Source: Gammaproteobacteria bacterium
Lineage (GTDB): Bacteria > Pseudomonadota > Gammaproteobacteria > S144-34
NCBI GenBank assembly: GCA_026989495.1
Contig: JALSJE010000078.1
Coordinates: 1 to 60,648, forward strand
DNA length: 60,648 bases
Reading direction: 5' to 3'
Each line of letters opens with the position of its first letter. The first letter of the stretch is position 1. A program made the position numbers and the translations under genes. This document shows, one piece after another, positions 37,914 through 46,690 of this stretch. Below the pieces are notes generated by a model that saw nothing but the letters and a program-made list of their open reading frames with translations, made no database searches and had not been told where the DNA came from.

Positions 37914-39353
37914 TCATTTCCCGTTCGGTTCGACCTCGAGCGTGAGGCCGCGCACGGCGCGCACCCGCACGCGCGCGCCCGCCGGCACCGGCCGCACGGC
38001 GCGGGCGCGCCAGATCTCGCCACCGACCTTGACCTGGCCCTCGGGTGCCAGCGCCTCCAGGGCCTCGCCCTCCAGCCCCACCATGCGATGGGCGCCGATC
38101 GCCACCGGACGGCGGCGTGCGCGCACCAGCATGGCCACCAGCCCCATCAGGAAGCCGGCGCTGGCGAGGGCCACCCCGCCGATCAGGGGCAGCGAGACCG
38201 CGTAGCCGCTCTCCTCGTCGAGCAGGATGACCGAGCCGATGACGAAGGCGACGAGCCCGCCCAGGCCCAGCGCCCCGAAGCTGGGCACGAAGGCCTCGGC
38301 CAGCATGAAGGCGATGCCGAGGACCATGAGGGCTAGGCCGGCGTAGTTGACAGGCAGCACCTGGAAGGCGAAGAGCGCGAGCAGCAGGCAGATGGCCCCG
38401 ACCACGCCCGGCAGGACGTAGCCCGGGTTGGCGAGCTCGAAGATGAGCCCGTAGAGGCCGATGAGCATGAGCAGGTAGGCGACGTTGGGGTCGGTGACGA
38501 CGGTGAGCAGCCGCGTGCGCCAGTCCGGGCGCAGGTGCTCGATGCGCGCATCCCGGGTGCGGAGCGTGCGCTCGCCCGCGGCGGTGCGCACGCGGCGCCC
38601 GTCCACGGCGGCGGCGAGCGCCTCGAGGTCCGCCGCCAGCAGGTCCGCGACCCGCTCGCGCACCGCCTCGTGCGCGGGCAGGCTCGCCGCCTCGCGTACG
38701 GCCCGCTCGGCCCACTCGGCGTTGCGGCCGCGCAGCCGGGCCAGGCTGCGCAGGTAGGCGACGGCGTCGTTGACCATCTTCCGCCCCATCGCATCGCCCG
38801 CGGGCGGCGCTGCCCCCCTGCCCTCGCCCTTTGCGGGCCTGCCGGTGCCGTCCTTGGCGTCGCGGCCGTCCCCGGGGCGCACGGGGGGGCCGGGACGGGG
38901 CCCGGGCTCGCCCGGACCCGTCATGCGCACGGGCGTGGCGGCGCCCACGTTGGTGCCGGGGGCCATGGCCGCGACGTGGCTCGCGTAGAGGATGAAGGTG
39001 CCCGCGGAGGCCGCGCGCGCCCCGGCCGGTCCCACCCAGGCCGCCACCGGCACGGGCGAGGCGAGGATGGCGCGCACGATCTCGCGCATGGCCGCATCCA
39101 GGCCGCCGGGCGTGTCCAGGCGCAGCACCACCAGCTCCGCGCCCCGGGCGGCCGCGCGCGCGAGCCCCCGGCGCACGTAGTCGCCGGTGGCGGGACCGAT
39201 GGGGCCCTGGATCTCGAGCACCAGCACCAGCGGCGCCACGCGGGTGACCGGGGCGCGCCCCTCCCCGCCCCCGCCGGACCCCTCCGCGAGGGCCGCGAGG
39301 GCGGCGCCTGCGAGCGCGAGTAGGACGCCAGCCCTGCGTGCGAGGTTTCCCAT
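37914..39353 (-). CDS. NfeD-family membrane serine protease (ClpP-like plus NfeD domain)
   Basis: A 479-residue protein with a signal peptide, a periplasmic ClpP/S49-like protease domain with the catalytic Ser in AASAGTFILYAS, four or five transmembrane helices (about 290-420) and a C-terminal OB-fold NfeD domain. Such long NfeD proteins cleave stomatin C-termini. A low-complexity Gly/Pro/Lys-rich insert lies inside the protease domain after the NVGAATPV motif. The ATG at 39353 was chosen; one four codons upstream is possible. Its promoter region is shared with the divergent mobA-mobB gene. Confidence 0.9.
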   Translation of the reverse strand: MGNLARRAGVLLALAGAALAALAEGSGGGGEGRAPVTRVAPLVLVLEIQGPIGPATGDYVRRGLARAAARGAELVVLRLDTPGGLDAAMREIVRAILASPVPVAAWVGPAGARAASAGTFILYASHVAAMAPGTNVGAATPVRMTGPGEPGPRPGPPVRPGDGRDAKDGTGRPAKGEGRGAAPPAGDAMGRKMVNDAVAYLRSLARLRGRNAEWAERAVREAASLPAHEAVRERVADLLAADLEALAAAVDGRRVRTAAGERTLRTRDARIEHLRPDWRTRLLTVVTDPNVAYLLMLIGLYGLIFELANPGYVLPGVVGAICLLLALFAFQVLPVNYAGLALMVLGIAFMLAEAFVPSFGALGLGGLVAFVIGSVILLDEESGYAVSLPLIGGVALASAGFLMGLVAMLVRARRRPVAIGAHRMVGLEGEALEALAPEGQVKVGGEIWRARAVRPVPAGARVRVRAVRGLTLEVEPNGK

Positions 39354-39389
39354 GTCCCGAAGCATACACCCGGCCGAAGGGCCCGGCGC

Positions 39390-39395
39390 TACAAT
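39390..39395 (+). promoter_or_regulatory. -10 element of the mobA-mobB fusion gene
   Basis: TACAAT in the context GCTACAATGC ends 6 bp before the GTG start at 39402, so transcription should begin at the start codon itself. No clear -35 at standard spacing. Confidence 0.5.
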
Positions 39396-39401
39396 GCGCG
39401 G

Positions 39402-40529
39402 GTGGACCCAACGTCCGGCACGGAGCGGCCCGCCGGGCTGGTGCTCGCCGGCGGGCGCGGGCGCCGCCTCGGCGGCGCCGACAAGGGGCTGGTGCCCGTG
39501 GACGGCGAGCCCATGGCCCTTCGTGCGGCCCGCCTGCTGCGGCGCGTGGCGGGGCCGGTGGCCGTCTCGGCCAACCGCAACCCGGAGCGCTATGCCGCCC
39601 TCGGCCTGCCCGTGCTGGAGGACGGGTCCCATGGGGGCCGGGGGCCCCTGGCGGGCGTGCTGCGCGGGCTCGAATGGTGCCCCGCCCCCTGGCTCCTCGT
39701 GCTCCCGTGCGACACCCCGCGCCTGCCGCCGGCGGCGGTGGAGGCCCTGTGGTCGCGGGCGCGCCGGGGCGACGTGGATGCCGTGGTCCTGGAGGCGGGC
39801 GGGCGGCTGCACCCGCTCCACTGCGCCCTGCGGGCGGGCCTCCGCGGGCGGCTGGCGGCGTGGCTGGAAGGCGGCGGGCGCGCGGCCACGGACTGGATGC
39901 GCGCGCTCGGCGCGGCGGTGGTGCGCCTCGGCACGCCCGAGGCCGCCCTCAACGTCAACACCCCCGACGACCTCGAGCGCGCCCGCGGGGGCCGGCCGCC
40001 GGTGCTGGTCGTCACCGGCTGGAGCGGCGCGGGCAAGACCACGCTGCTCGAGCGGCTGCTCGCGGCGCTGTGCGCGCGCGGGCTGCGCGTGGGCGCCGTC
40101 AAGCACACCCACCACGACGTGGAGCTGGACCGGCCCGGCAAGGACAGCCACCGCCTGCGCGCCGCCGGCGCGCGCCAGGTGCTGCTCGCCACGCCCCGGC
40201 GCCGCTTCCTCGTGACCGAGCTCGGCCGCCCCACGGAGCCCGGGCTGGAGGACCTGGTGGGGGCGCTGGACCGCAGCCTCGACCTGGTGCTGGCCGAAGG
40301 CTTCAAGGGCGCCCCCTTCCCCAAGCTGGAGGTCCACCGCCCGGCCTGCGGCCGGCCCTTGCTGGCCGCCGCGGATCCCGACATCATCGCCGTGGCCGCG
40401 GACGGCCCGGTGGCGCCGGCGCCGTCCGTGCCCGTGCTGGACCTGAACGACACGCAGGCCATCGTCCGCTTCGTCCTGGCTGCCTGCGCCCTGGACGGGA
40501 TCACCACCACAGGGGAGACCGCCCCATGA
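39402..40529 (+). CDS. mobA: Bifunctional MobA-MobB molybdenum cofactor protein
   Basis: A 375-residue fusion. Residues 10-195 are MobA, which transfers GMP to molybdopterin: the nucleotidyltransferase loop is LAGGRGRRLGGADKG, with the metal-binding LPCDTPRLP. Residues 198-365 are MobB with P-loop GWSGAGKTT (206-214), KHTHHDVELDRPGKDS and EGFKGAPFPKLEV. The domains abut almost without a linker. The GTG start lies right after a -10 box. The gene overlaps moeA as ATGA. MsrP is one molybdoenzyme in this window that would need its product. Confidence 0.94.
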   Translation: MDPTSGTERPAGLVLAGGRGRRLGGADKGLVPVDGEPMALRAARLLRRVAGPVAVSANRNPERYAALGLPVLEDGSHGGRGPLAGVLRGLEWCPAPWLLVLPCDTPRLPPAAVEALWSRARRGDVDAVVLEAGGRLHPLHCALRAGLRGRLAAWLEGGGRAATDWMRALGAAVVRLGTPEAALNVNTPDDLERARGGRPPVLVVTGWSGAGKTTLLERLLAALCARGLRVGAVKHTHHDVELDRPGKDSHRLRAAGARQVLLATPRRRFLVTELGRPTEPGLEDLVGALDRSLDLVLAEGFKGAPFPKLEVHRPACGRPLLAAADPDIIAVAADGPVAPAPSVPVLDLNDTQAIVRFVLAACALDGITTTGETAP

Positions 40530-41818
40530 GCTCGCACGAGACCGACACCGCGGCCGGCGCCTGCGGCTGCGACGAGACCGGCGCCCGCGGCCTGCTGCCG
40601 GTGGAGGAGGCCCGCCGGCGCATCCTCGAGGCCGTCACGCCGGTGGAGGGCCGTGAGGCCGTGCCGCTGGCCGCCGCCTGCGGGCGCGTGCTGGCCGTGG
40701 ACGTGGCCGCCCCCTTCGACGTGCCGCCCCACGACAACTCCGCCATGGACGGCTATGCCCTGCGCGCGGCCGACGTGCCCGGCGAAGGCGAGGCGCGCCT
40801 GCGCGTGGTGGCGAGCGCCTATGCCGGCCACCCCTTCACGGGCGAGGTGGGCCCTGGCGAGGCGGTGCGCATCATGACGGGGGCGGTGCTGCCCGCAGGC
40901 GCCGATGCGGTGGTGATGCAGGAGCATGTGCGCCTCGAGGGCGAGACCGTGGTGGTGCCGGGGCCGGTGCGCGCGGGGACCAACGTGCGCCGCGCGGGCG
41001 AGGACCTGCGCGCAGGGGCGCCGGTGCTGGCAGCGGGCACGCGCCTCGGCCCCGCCCAGATCGGGCTGCTGGCCGCGGTGGGGGTGGCCGAGGCGCCGGT
41101 GGCGCGCCGGCCGCGCGTGGCCTTCTTCTCCACCGGCGACGAGCTGCGCCCGCCGGGCGAGACGTTGCGCCCGGGCGAGATCCACGACAGCAACCGCCAC
41201 GTGATCCGGGCCCTCCTGCAGGCCCTCGGGGTGGAGACGCTGGACCTGGGGCTGGTGCCGGACCGGCCCGAAGCCGTCGCGGCGGCGCTGCGCCGCGGCG
41301 GCGAGGAGGCCGACGCCCTCCTCACCTCGGGCGGCGTCTCCGTGGGCGAGGCCGACTACGTCACCGACGCCCTGCGGCAGCTGGGCGAGGTGGGCTTCTG
41401 GCGCGTGGCCATCAAGCCCGGCAAGCCGCTGGCCTTCGGGCGCATCGGCCGGGCGCACTTCTTCGGCCTGCCCGGCAATCCGGTCTCGGTGATGGTGACC
41501 TTTCTCCAGCTCGTGCAGCCGGCCCTGCGCCGCCTGGCGGGCGAGCGCCGGGTCGAGCCCATGACCGTGCGGGCACGCACGCGCGTGCCCCTGCGCAAGC
41601 GCCCCGGCCGCGCCGATTTCCAGCGCGGCATCCTGAGCCGTGCCCCCGACGGCACCCTGGAGGTCGCGGCCACCGGCCCCCAGGGCTCGCACGTGCTGAG
41701 CTCCATGGCCCGCGCGGACTGCCTGATCGTGCTGCCGCGCGACTGGGGCGACGTGCCGGAGGGGACCTGGGTGGAGGTGCAGCCCTTTCACGGCCTCATC
41801 CCGGGCTGCGGCGCCTGA
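40526..41818 (+). CDS. moeA: Molybdopterin molybdenumtransferase MoeA
   Basis: A 430-residue enzyme that inserts molybdate into adenylylated molybdopterin. The family regions are present: [55 protein letters not shown] and the [10 protein letters not shown] loop. The C-terminal domain IV is complete. The N-terminus carries a short acidic Cys-containing extension (ACGCDETG) before the fold. It is translationally coupled to the mobA-mobB gene. Confidence 0.96.
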   Translation: MSSHETDTAAGACGCDETGARGLLPVEEARRRILEAVTPVEGREAVPLAAACGRVLAVDVAAPFDVPPHDNSAMDGYALRAADVPGEGEARLRVVASAYAGHPFTGEVGPGEAVRIMTGAVLPAGADAVVMQEHVRLEGETVVVPGPVRAGTNVRRAGEDLRAGAPVLAAGTRLGPAQIGLLAAVGVAEAPVARRPRVAFFSTGDELRPPGETLRPGEIHDSNRHVIRALLQALGVETLDLGLVPDRPEAVAAALRRGGEEADALLTSGGVSVGEADYVTDALRQLGEVGFWRVAIKPGKPLAFGRIGRAHFFGLPGNPVSVMVTFLQLVQPALRRLAGERRVEPMTVRARTRVPLRKRPGRADFQRGILSRAPDGTLEVAATGPQGSHVLSSMARADCLIVLPRDWGDVPEGTWVEVQPFHGLIPGCGA

Positions 41819-41886
41819 GGCCGGGACGCCGCCTTGAAGCCCCGGCCCCGCGCCATCATCTTTCCGGGTGCCGCCGCGGAGGGATC

Positions 41887-42318
41887 ATGAGCTGCGCGCC
41901 GCCCTGCTGGGAGCACTTCGAGCACGGCGCCGACGTGGGGGTACGCGGCCTCGGACGCACCCCGGCCGAGGCCTTCGAGCAGGCGGCGCTCGCCCTCACC
42001 GCGGTCGTCACCGACCCCGCCGGCGTGGCCGCGCGCGAGGCCGTCGCCATCCGCTGCGAGGCGCCGGAGCTGGAGCTCCTGCTGGTGGACTGGCTCAACG
42101 CCCTGGTGTACGAGATGGCCACCCGCCACATGCTCTTCGGGCGCTTCGCGGCGCGCATCGAGGACGGCCGCCTGGAGGCCACCGCCTGGGGCGAGCCCAT
42201 GGACCCGGTGCGCCACGCCCCGGCCGTGGAGGTCAAGGGCGCCACCTACACCGCCCTCGCAGTGCGCCGGCGCGAGGAGGACGGCGCCTGGATCGCCCAG
42301 TGCGTGGTGGACGTGTGA
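41887..42318 (+). CDS. Archease
   Basis: A 143-residue protein of the archease family, which speeds the guanylylation and multiple turnover of the RNA ligase RtcB. Features are the N-terminal [20 protein letters not shown] with its metal-binding Asp, [15 protein letters not shown] in the middle, and a terminal Asp-Val (CVVDV) like the conserved C-terminal acidic metal ligand. RtcB is encoded 19 bp downstream, which strongly supports the call. Confidence 0.93.
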   Translation: MSCAPPCWEHFEHGADVGVRGLGRTPAEAFEQAALALTAVVTDPAGVAAREAVAIRCEAPELELLLVDWLNALVYEMATRHMLFGRFAARIEDGRLEATAWGEPMDPVRHAPAVEVKGATYTALAVRRREEDGAWIAQCVVDV

Positions 42319-42337
42319 GCACGGCGAGGCGCCTGCC

Positions 42338-43774
42338 ATGACCGGCTACCGCAGCCGCCTCCAGCGAGAGGGCCCCAACACCTGGGTCATCCCCCCCGAG
42401 GGGGACATGCGCGTCCCCGCCGTCGTCTACGCCAGCGAGGACCTCGTCCGCGACATGGACGAGAAGGTCTTCGAGCAGGCGGCCAACGTGGCCATGCTCC
42501 CCGGCATCGTGCAGGCGGCCTACACCATGCCCGACGCCCACTGGGGCTACGGCTTCCCCATCGGCGGCGTGGCCGCCTTCGACGCCGAGGCCGGCGGCGT
42601 GGTCTCGGCCGGCGGCGTGGGCTTCGACATCTCCTGCGGCGTGCGCACCCTGCGCACGGGGCTCACCCGCGCCGACCTGGAGCCCGCCAAGGAGGCGCTC
42701 GCCGACAGGCTCTACGCCAAGGTGCCGGCGGGCCTGGGCAGCACGGGCCGCATCCGCCTCGACGCGAAGGAGATGGACGCCATGCTGCGCGGCGGTGCGC
42801 AGTGGGCGGTGGAACGCGGCTGGGGCCGCCCCGAGGACCTGGAGCGCATCGAGGAGCGCGGCCGCATGGCGGGCGCGCGTCCCGAGTGCGTCTCGGACAA
42901 GGCCAAGAAGCGCCAGCGCGACGAGATGGGCACGCTGGGCTCCGGCAACCACTACCTCGAGGTCCAGGAGGTGGCCGAGATCTACGACCCCGGGGTGGCC
43001 ACGGCCTTCGGTCTGCGCCAGGGGGAGATCGTGGTCAGCATCCATTGCGGCTCGCGCGGCCTCGGCCACCAGATCGGCACCGACTACCTGCGGCGCATGG
43101 TGGAGGCGGCGCGCGCCCACGGCATCCGCCTGCCGGACCGCGAGCTCGCCTGCGCCCCCATCCGCTCCCGGGTGGGGCAGGAATACCTCGGGGCCATGCG
43201 CGCCGGCATCAACTGCGCGCTGGCCAACCGCCAGATCATCACGCAGCTCGCGCGCGAGGCCTTCGCCGCGGTCTTTCCGGGTGTCGAGCTGGAGCTGGTC
43301 TACGACGTCTCCCACAACACCTGCAAGGAGGAGCTGCACCGCACCGGCGCGGGCGAGCGGCGCCTCTACGTGCACCGCAAGGGCGCCACCCGCGCCTTCG
43401 GCCCGGGCCACCCCGACCTGCCCGAGGCCTTCCGCGCGGTGGGCCAGCCGGTGCTCATCGGCGGCTCCATGGGCACCTGCTCCTACGTGCTGGTGGGCAC
43501 GCGCGAGGCCGAGCGGCTCGCCTTCTCCTCCGCCTGCCACGGGGCCGGCCGCGCCATGAGCCGCAGCCAGGCCTCCAGGCGCTGGCGCGGGCGCGAGGTG
43601 GTGGACGGGCTCGCCGCGCGCGGCATCCTCGTGCGCTCGCCCTCCATGCGGGGCGTGGCCGAGGAGGCCCCGGGCGCCTACAAGGACGTGAGCGCCGTGG
43701 TGGAGGCGGCGCACCAGGCCGGGCTCGCGCGCAAGGTGGCGCGGCTCGTGCCCGTCGTGTGCATCAAGGGCTGA
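42338..43774 (+). CDS. rtcB: RtcB RNA-splicing ligase
   Basis: A 478-residue Mn2+/GTP-dependent ligase that joins 2',3'-cyclic phosphate and 5'-OH RNA ends. The metal Cys100 lies in GGVGFDISCGVR, further metal histidines in HCGSRGLGHQ, and the guanylated His in SACHGAGRAMSR. The length matches archaeal-type RtcB that works with archease. In bacteria RtcB serves RNA repair, for example after toxin cleavage of tRNA. The operon (archease, rtcB, polX) has no RtcA or RtcR regulator here. Confidence 0.96.
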   Translation: MTGYRSRLQREGPNTWVIPPEGDMRVPAVVYASEDLVRDMDEKVFEQAANVAMLPGIVQAAYTMPDAHWGYGFPIGGVAAFDAEAGGVVSAGGVGFDISCGVRTLRTGLTRADLEPAKEALADRLYAKVPAGLGSTGRIRLDAKEMDAMLRGGAQWAVERGWGRPEDLERIEERGRMAGARPECVSDKAKKRQRDEMGTLGSGNHYLEVQEVAEIYDPGVATAFGLRQGEIVVSIHCGSRGLGHQIGTDYLRRMVEAARAHGIRLPDRELACAPIRSRVGQEYLGAMRAGINCALANRQIITQLAREAFAAVFPGVELELVYDVSHNTCKEELHRTGAGERRLYVHRKGATRAFGPGHPDLPEAFRAVGQPVLIGGSMGTCSYVLVGTREAERLAFSSACHGAGRAMSRSQASRRWRGREVVDGLAARGILVRSPSMRGVAEEAPGAYKDVSAVVEAAHQAGLARKVARLVPVVCIKG

Positions 43775-43788
43775 GCGGAAGGGGCGCC

Positions 43789-45525
43789 GTGGCCGTCCGC
43801 AACGAGGAGGTGGCCGCGGTCTTCGACGAGATCGCAGATCTCCTCGAGATCCGCGGCGAGAACCCCTTCCGCGTGCGCGCCTACCGCAACGCCGCGCGCA
43901 CCGTGCGCAGCCTGGGGCGCGATGTGGCCGGGCTCGTCGCCGCCGGCGAGGACCTGACGCGCCTGCCCGGCATCGGCCGGGATCTCGCGGGCAAGATCCG
44001 CGAGATCGTCGGGACCGGCACCAGCGCCACCCTGGAGGCGCTGCGGCGCGAGCTCCCCCCGGGGCTGGGCGCGCTGCTGCGCCTGCCCGGCCTGGGCCCC
44101 AGGCGCGTGGCCGCCCTCCACCGCGAGCTCGGCATCACGAGCCTGGAGGCGCTGCGGCGGGCGGCGGAGACGGGGCGGCTGCGAAGCCTCCCCGGCTTCG
44201 GGCCCAAGACCGAGGCGCGGGTGCTGGAGGCCATCCGCGCGCATCTCGACACCGGCCGGCGCTTCCTGCTCGCCGAGGTCGAGGGCTGGGCCGAGGCCCT
44301 GGCCGGCCACCTGCGCGCGGGCCCGGGCGTGGACGAGGTGGTGGTGGCGGGCAGCTTCCGCCGCCGGCGCGAGACCGTGGGCGACCTCGACATCCTCTGC
44401 ACCGCGCGCGACGGGGCCGCCGTCGCCGCGCACTTCACCGCCCACGAGCGCGTGGCCGAGGTGCTCTCCCGGGGACCCACGCGCACCACCGTCGTGCTGC
44501 AGAACGGCCTGCAGGTGGACCTGCGCGTGGTGCCGGAAGCGGGCTTCGGCGCGGCGCTCCACTACTTCACCGGAAGCAAGGCCCACAACATCGCCGTGCG
44601 CCGCATGGGCCAGCGGCGCGGGCTCAAGATCAACGAGTACGGCGTCTTCCGCGGCGCCCGCCGCGTGGCGGGCGCCACGGAGGAGTCGGTCTTCCGCAGC
44701 GTGGGCCTGCCCTGGATCCCTCCCGAGCTGCGCGAGGACCGGGGCGAGATCGAGGCCGCCCTGGCAGGGAAGCTCCCGCGGCTCGTCGAGCTCCGGGACC
44801 TGCGCGGCGACCTCCACTGCCACACCCGGGCGAGCGACGGCCGCTCGGGCCTCGAGGAGATGGCGCGCGCCGCGCGCGAGGCGGGGCTCGAGTACCTCGC
44901 CGTCACCGAGCACTCGCGCAGCCTGCGCGTGGCGCGCGGCCTCGATGCCAGGCGCCTGCGCGCCCACGTGGAGGCCATCCGGCGGCTGGACGAGCGCCTG
45001 GAGGGCATCACGCTGCTCACGGGCATCGAGGTGGAGATCCTGGAGGACGGACGCCTCGACCTGCCGGACTCGGTGCTGGCCGAGCTCGACATCGTCGTCG
45101 GGGCCGTGCACACCCGGTTCGACCTGCCGCGCGCGCGTCAGACGCGGCGCATCCTGCGCGCCATGGACCATCCCCACTTCCATCTCCTCGCCCATCCCAG
45201 CGGCCGGCTGCTGCTGCAGCGCGAGCCCTACGACGTGGACATGGCGCGCATCATCCGCCACGCGCGCGAGCGCGGCTGCTTCCTCGAGCTCAACGCCAAC
45301 CCCGACCGCCTCGACCTGGACGACGTCCACTGCCGCATGGCCCGCGACGAGGGCGTGCTGGTGGCCATCTGCTCCGACGCCCACTCCAGCCTCGGCTTCG
45401 CCAACCTGCGCTTCGGCGTGGGCCAGGCCCGGCGCGGCTGGCTCGGCCCCGAGCACGTGCTCAACACCCGCCCCCTCGGGGAGCTCCGCCGCCTGCTCGC
45501 CGCCGCACGCGCAGGACCAGCCTGA
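43789..45525 (+). CDS. polX: DNA polymerase/3'-5' exonuclease PolX
   Basis: A 578-residue family X DNA repair polymerase. The order is an N-terminal helix-hairpin-helix region (about 1-145), the polymerase palm with GSFRRRRETVGDLDIL and third Asp in LQVDLRVV, and a C-terminal PHP exonuclease domain (about 340-570) with DLHCHTRASDG, TEHS and SDAHSS metal motifs. It would fill short gaps in base excision repair. The start is GTG at 43789 with GAAGGGG upstream, 14 bp after rtcB. Confidence 0.94.
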   Translation: MAVRNEEVAAVFDEIADLLEIRGENPFRVRAYRNAARTVRSLGRDVAGLVAAGEDLTRLPGIGRDLAGKIREIVGTGTSATLEALRRELPPGLGALLRLPGLGPRRVAALHRELGITSLEALRRAAETGRLRSLPGFGPKTEARVLEAIRAHLDTGRRFLLAEVEGWAEALAGHLRAGPGVDEVVVAGSFRRRRETVGDLDILCTARDGAAVAAHFTAHERVAEVLSRGPTRTTVVLQNGLQVDLRVVPEAGFGAALHYFTGSKAHNIAVRRMGQRRGLKINEYGVFRGARRVAGATEESVFRSVGLPWIPPELREDRGEIEAALAGKLPRLVELRDLRGDLHCHTRASDGRSGLEEMARAAREAGLEYLAVTEHSRSLRVARGLDARRLRAHVEAIRRLDERLEGITLLTGIEVEILEDGRLDLPDSVLAELDIVVGAVHTRFDLPRARQTRRILRAMDHPHFHLLAHPSGRLLLQREPYDVDMARIIRHARERGCFLELNANPDRLDLDDVHCRMARDEGVLVAICSDAHSSLGFANLRFGVGQARRGWLGPEHVLNTRPLGELRRLLAAARAGPA

Positions 45526-45776
45526 GGGGGGTACGTCGACGAGGCCGACCGGGCGACGAAGGAGCGGCGCGGACACGGGCGCGCGCAGCGCGCAGATGCG
45601 GGAAGCAGCGCCGCGCGCACGGGGCGGCGCGTCGGCGCAGGGCCCGCAGACGACCACACCCGCCGCCAGCCATCAGCCGAACATACGGTCCCCCCGGGCC
45701 AAACCCCGGCACGGCGGGCCCGCAAGCCGCCGAGTCCCAGAGCCCGGGCCCCGGGGCACGGGGCCGGCCAGGACCG
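45526..45776. other. Intergenic region between convergent polX and hslR
   Basis: A 251-bp gap. I see no coding sequence, no repeat shared with the rest of the window and no T-tract terminator; only general GC-rich sequence. Confidence 0.6.
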
Positions 45777-46199
45777 CTATCGCCCTGACTTCAACTGACG
45801 AAGGCGGCGGCGGTCGCGGCCGTCGGGCCGGCGCGGCGGGGCGGCGGTCTCGCGCCGGCGCGCCTCGCGCGCGGCCTCGCGGGCGGCACGGCTCTCCGGC
45901 GTCTCCTCGTAGAGCGTGCGGGCCACCTGGGCGGGACCGCGGCGGCGGCTCAGCGCCCGCACGATCACGGTCCAGCGCTGGCCGCTGCGCTGGATGTCGA
46001 GGCAGTCGCCCGGCCGGATCAGCCGGCTCGGCTTCACGCGCTGGCCGTTGACGTGGACCTTGCCGCCGCTGACGGCCTCGGCGGCGTTGGCCCGGGTCTT
46101 GAAGAAGCGGGCGGCCCACAGCCACTTGTCGACGCGGACCGGCTCCTCGGCCGCGCGAGCGGCCTCCGCCCGGTCCCCGTCCCGGCGCCTGCGCCCCAT
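45777..46199 (-). CDS. hslR: Heat-shock protein 15, RNA-binding S4 domain protein
   Basis: A 140-residue protein with an S4 domain (VRVDKWLWAARFFKTRANAA, then GGKVHVNGQRVKPSR) and a long basic C-terminal tail. Hsp15 rescues stalled 50S subunits that carry nascent chains. The length and basic tail match. Its ATG overlaps the ogt stop by one base (TGATG). Confidence 0.93.
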   Translation of the reverse strand: MGRRRRDGDRAEAARAAEEPVRVDKWLWAARFFKTRANAAEAVSGGKVHVNGQRVKPSRLIRPGDCLDIQRSGQRWTVIVRALSRRRGPAQVARTLYEETPESRAAREAAREARRRETAAPPRRPDGRDRRRLRQLKSGR

Positions 46200-46690
46200 C
46201 AGGCCCCCTCCGGAACGGACACGCCCTCGTGGGCCAGCAGCGCGGCCTTGACGCGCCGCAGCCGCGGCCCGGCGCCGGCGTAGCCCCCGAGGCCGCCGGC
46301 CGCCACGACCCGGTGGCAGGGGACGAACAGCGGCACGGGGTTCGCCCGCAGGGCCGCGCCCACGGCACGCGGGGCGCTGGCGAGCCTGCGCGCCGCCTCG
46401 GCGTAGGTGACGGTCCTGCCCGGAGGCAGCGCCCGCAGCAGCGCCCGCAGGCGCGCCTGGAAGGGGCTCGCGGGCGCGGCCAGCGGGACCGCGGCGAGCC
46501 CGGGATCGTGCGGGTCCTCGAAGTAGGCGGCGACCGCGCGGGCGGCCGCGCGGGCGGCGGCAGGCGCCGCCGCTGCCTGCGCCGGGCGCGCGCCGGGCGG
46601 CAGGAAGGCGGCCCGCAGCACGCGGCCGGCGGCATCCAGGGCGATGCCGAAGGGCCCGAGCGGCGTGGGCACCACCACGTCCCAGATCAC
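46199..46690 (-). CDS. ogt: Methylated-DNA-protein-cysteine S-methyltransferase
   Basis: A 163-residue suicide DNA repair protein. The alkyl-acceptor motif PLFVPCHRVVAAGGLGGYAG is intact, preceded by the DNA-binding helix AVGAALRANP and the Tyr of GRTVTYAEAA. It lacks the Ada regulatory domain. The GTG start at 46690 overlaps the stop of the upstream TPR gene (GTGA). Confidence 0.93.
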   Translation of the reverse strand: MIWDVVVPTPLGPFGIALDAAGRVLRAAFLPPGARPAQAAAAPAAARAAARAVAAYFEDPHDPGLAAVPLAAPASPFQARLRALLRALPPGRTVTYAEAARRLASAPRAVGAALRANPVPLFVPCHRVVAAGGLGGYAGAGPRLRRVKAALLAHEGVSVPEGA

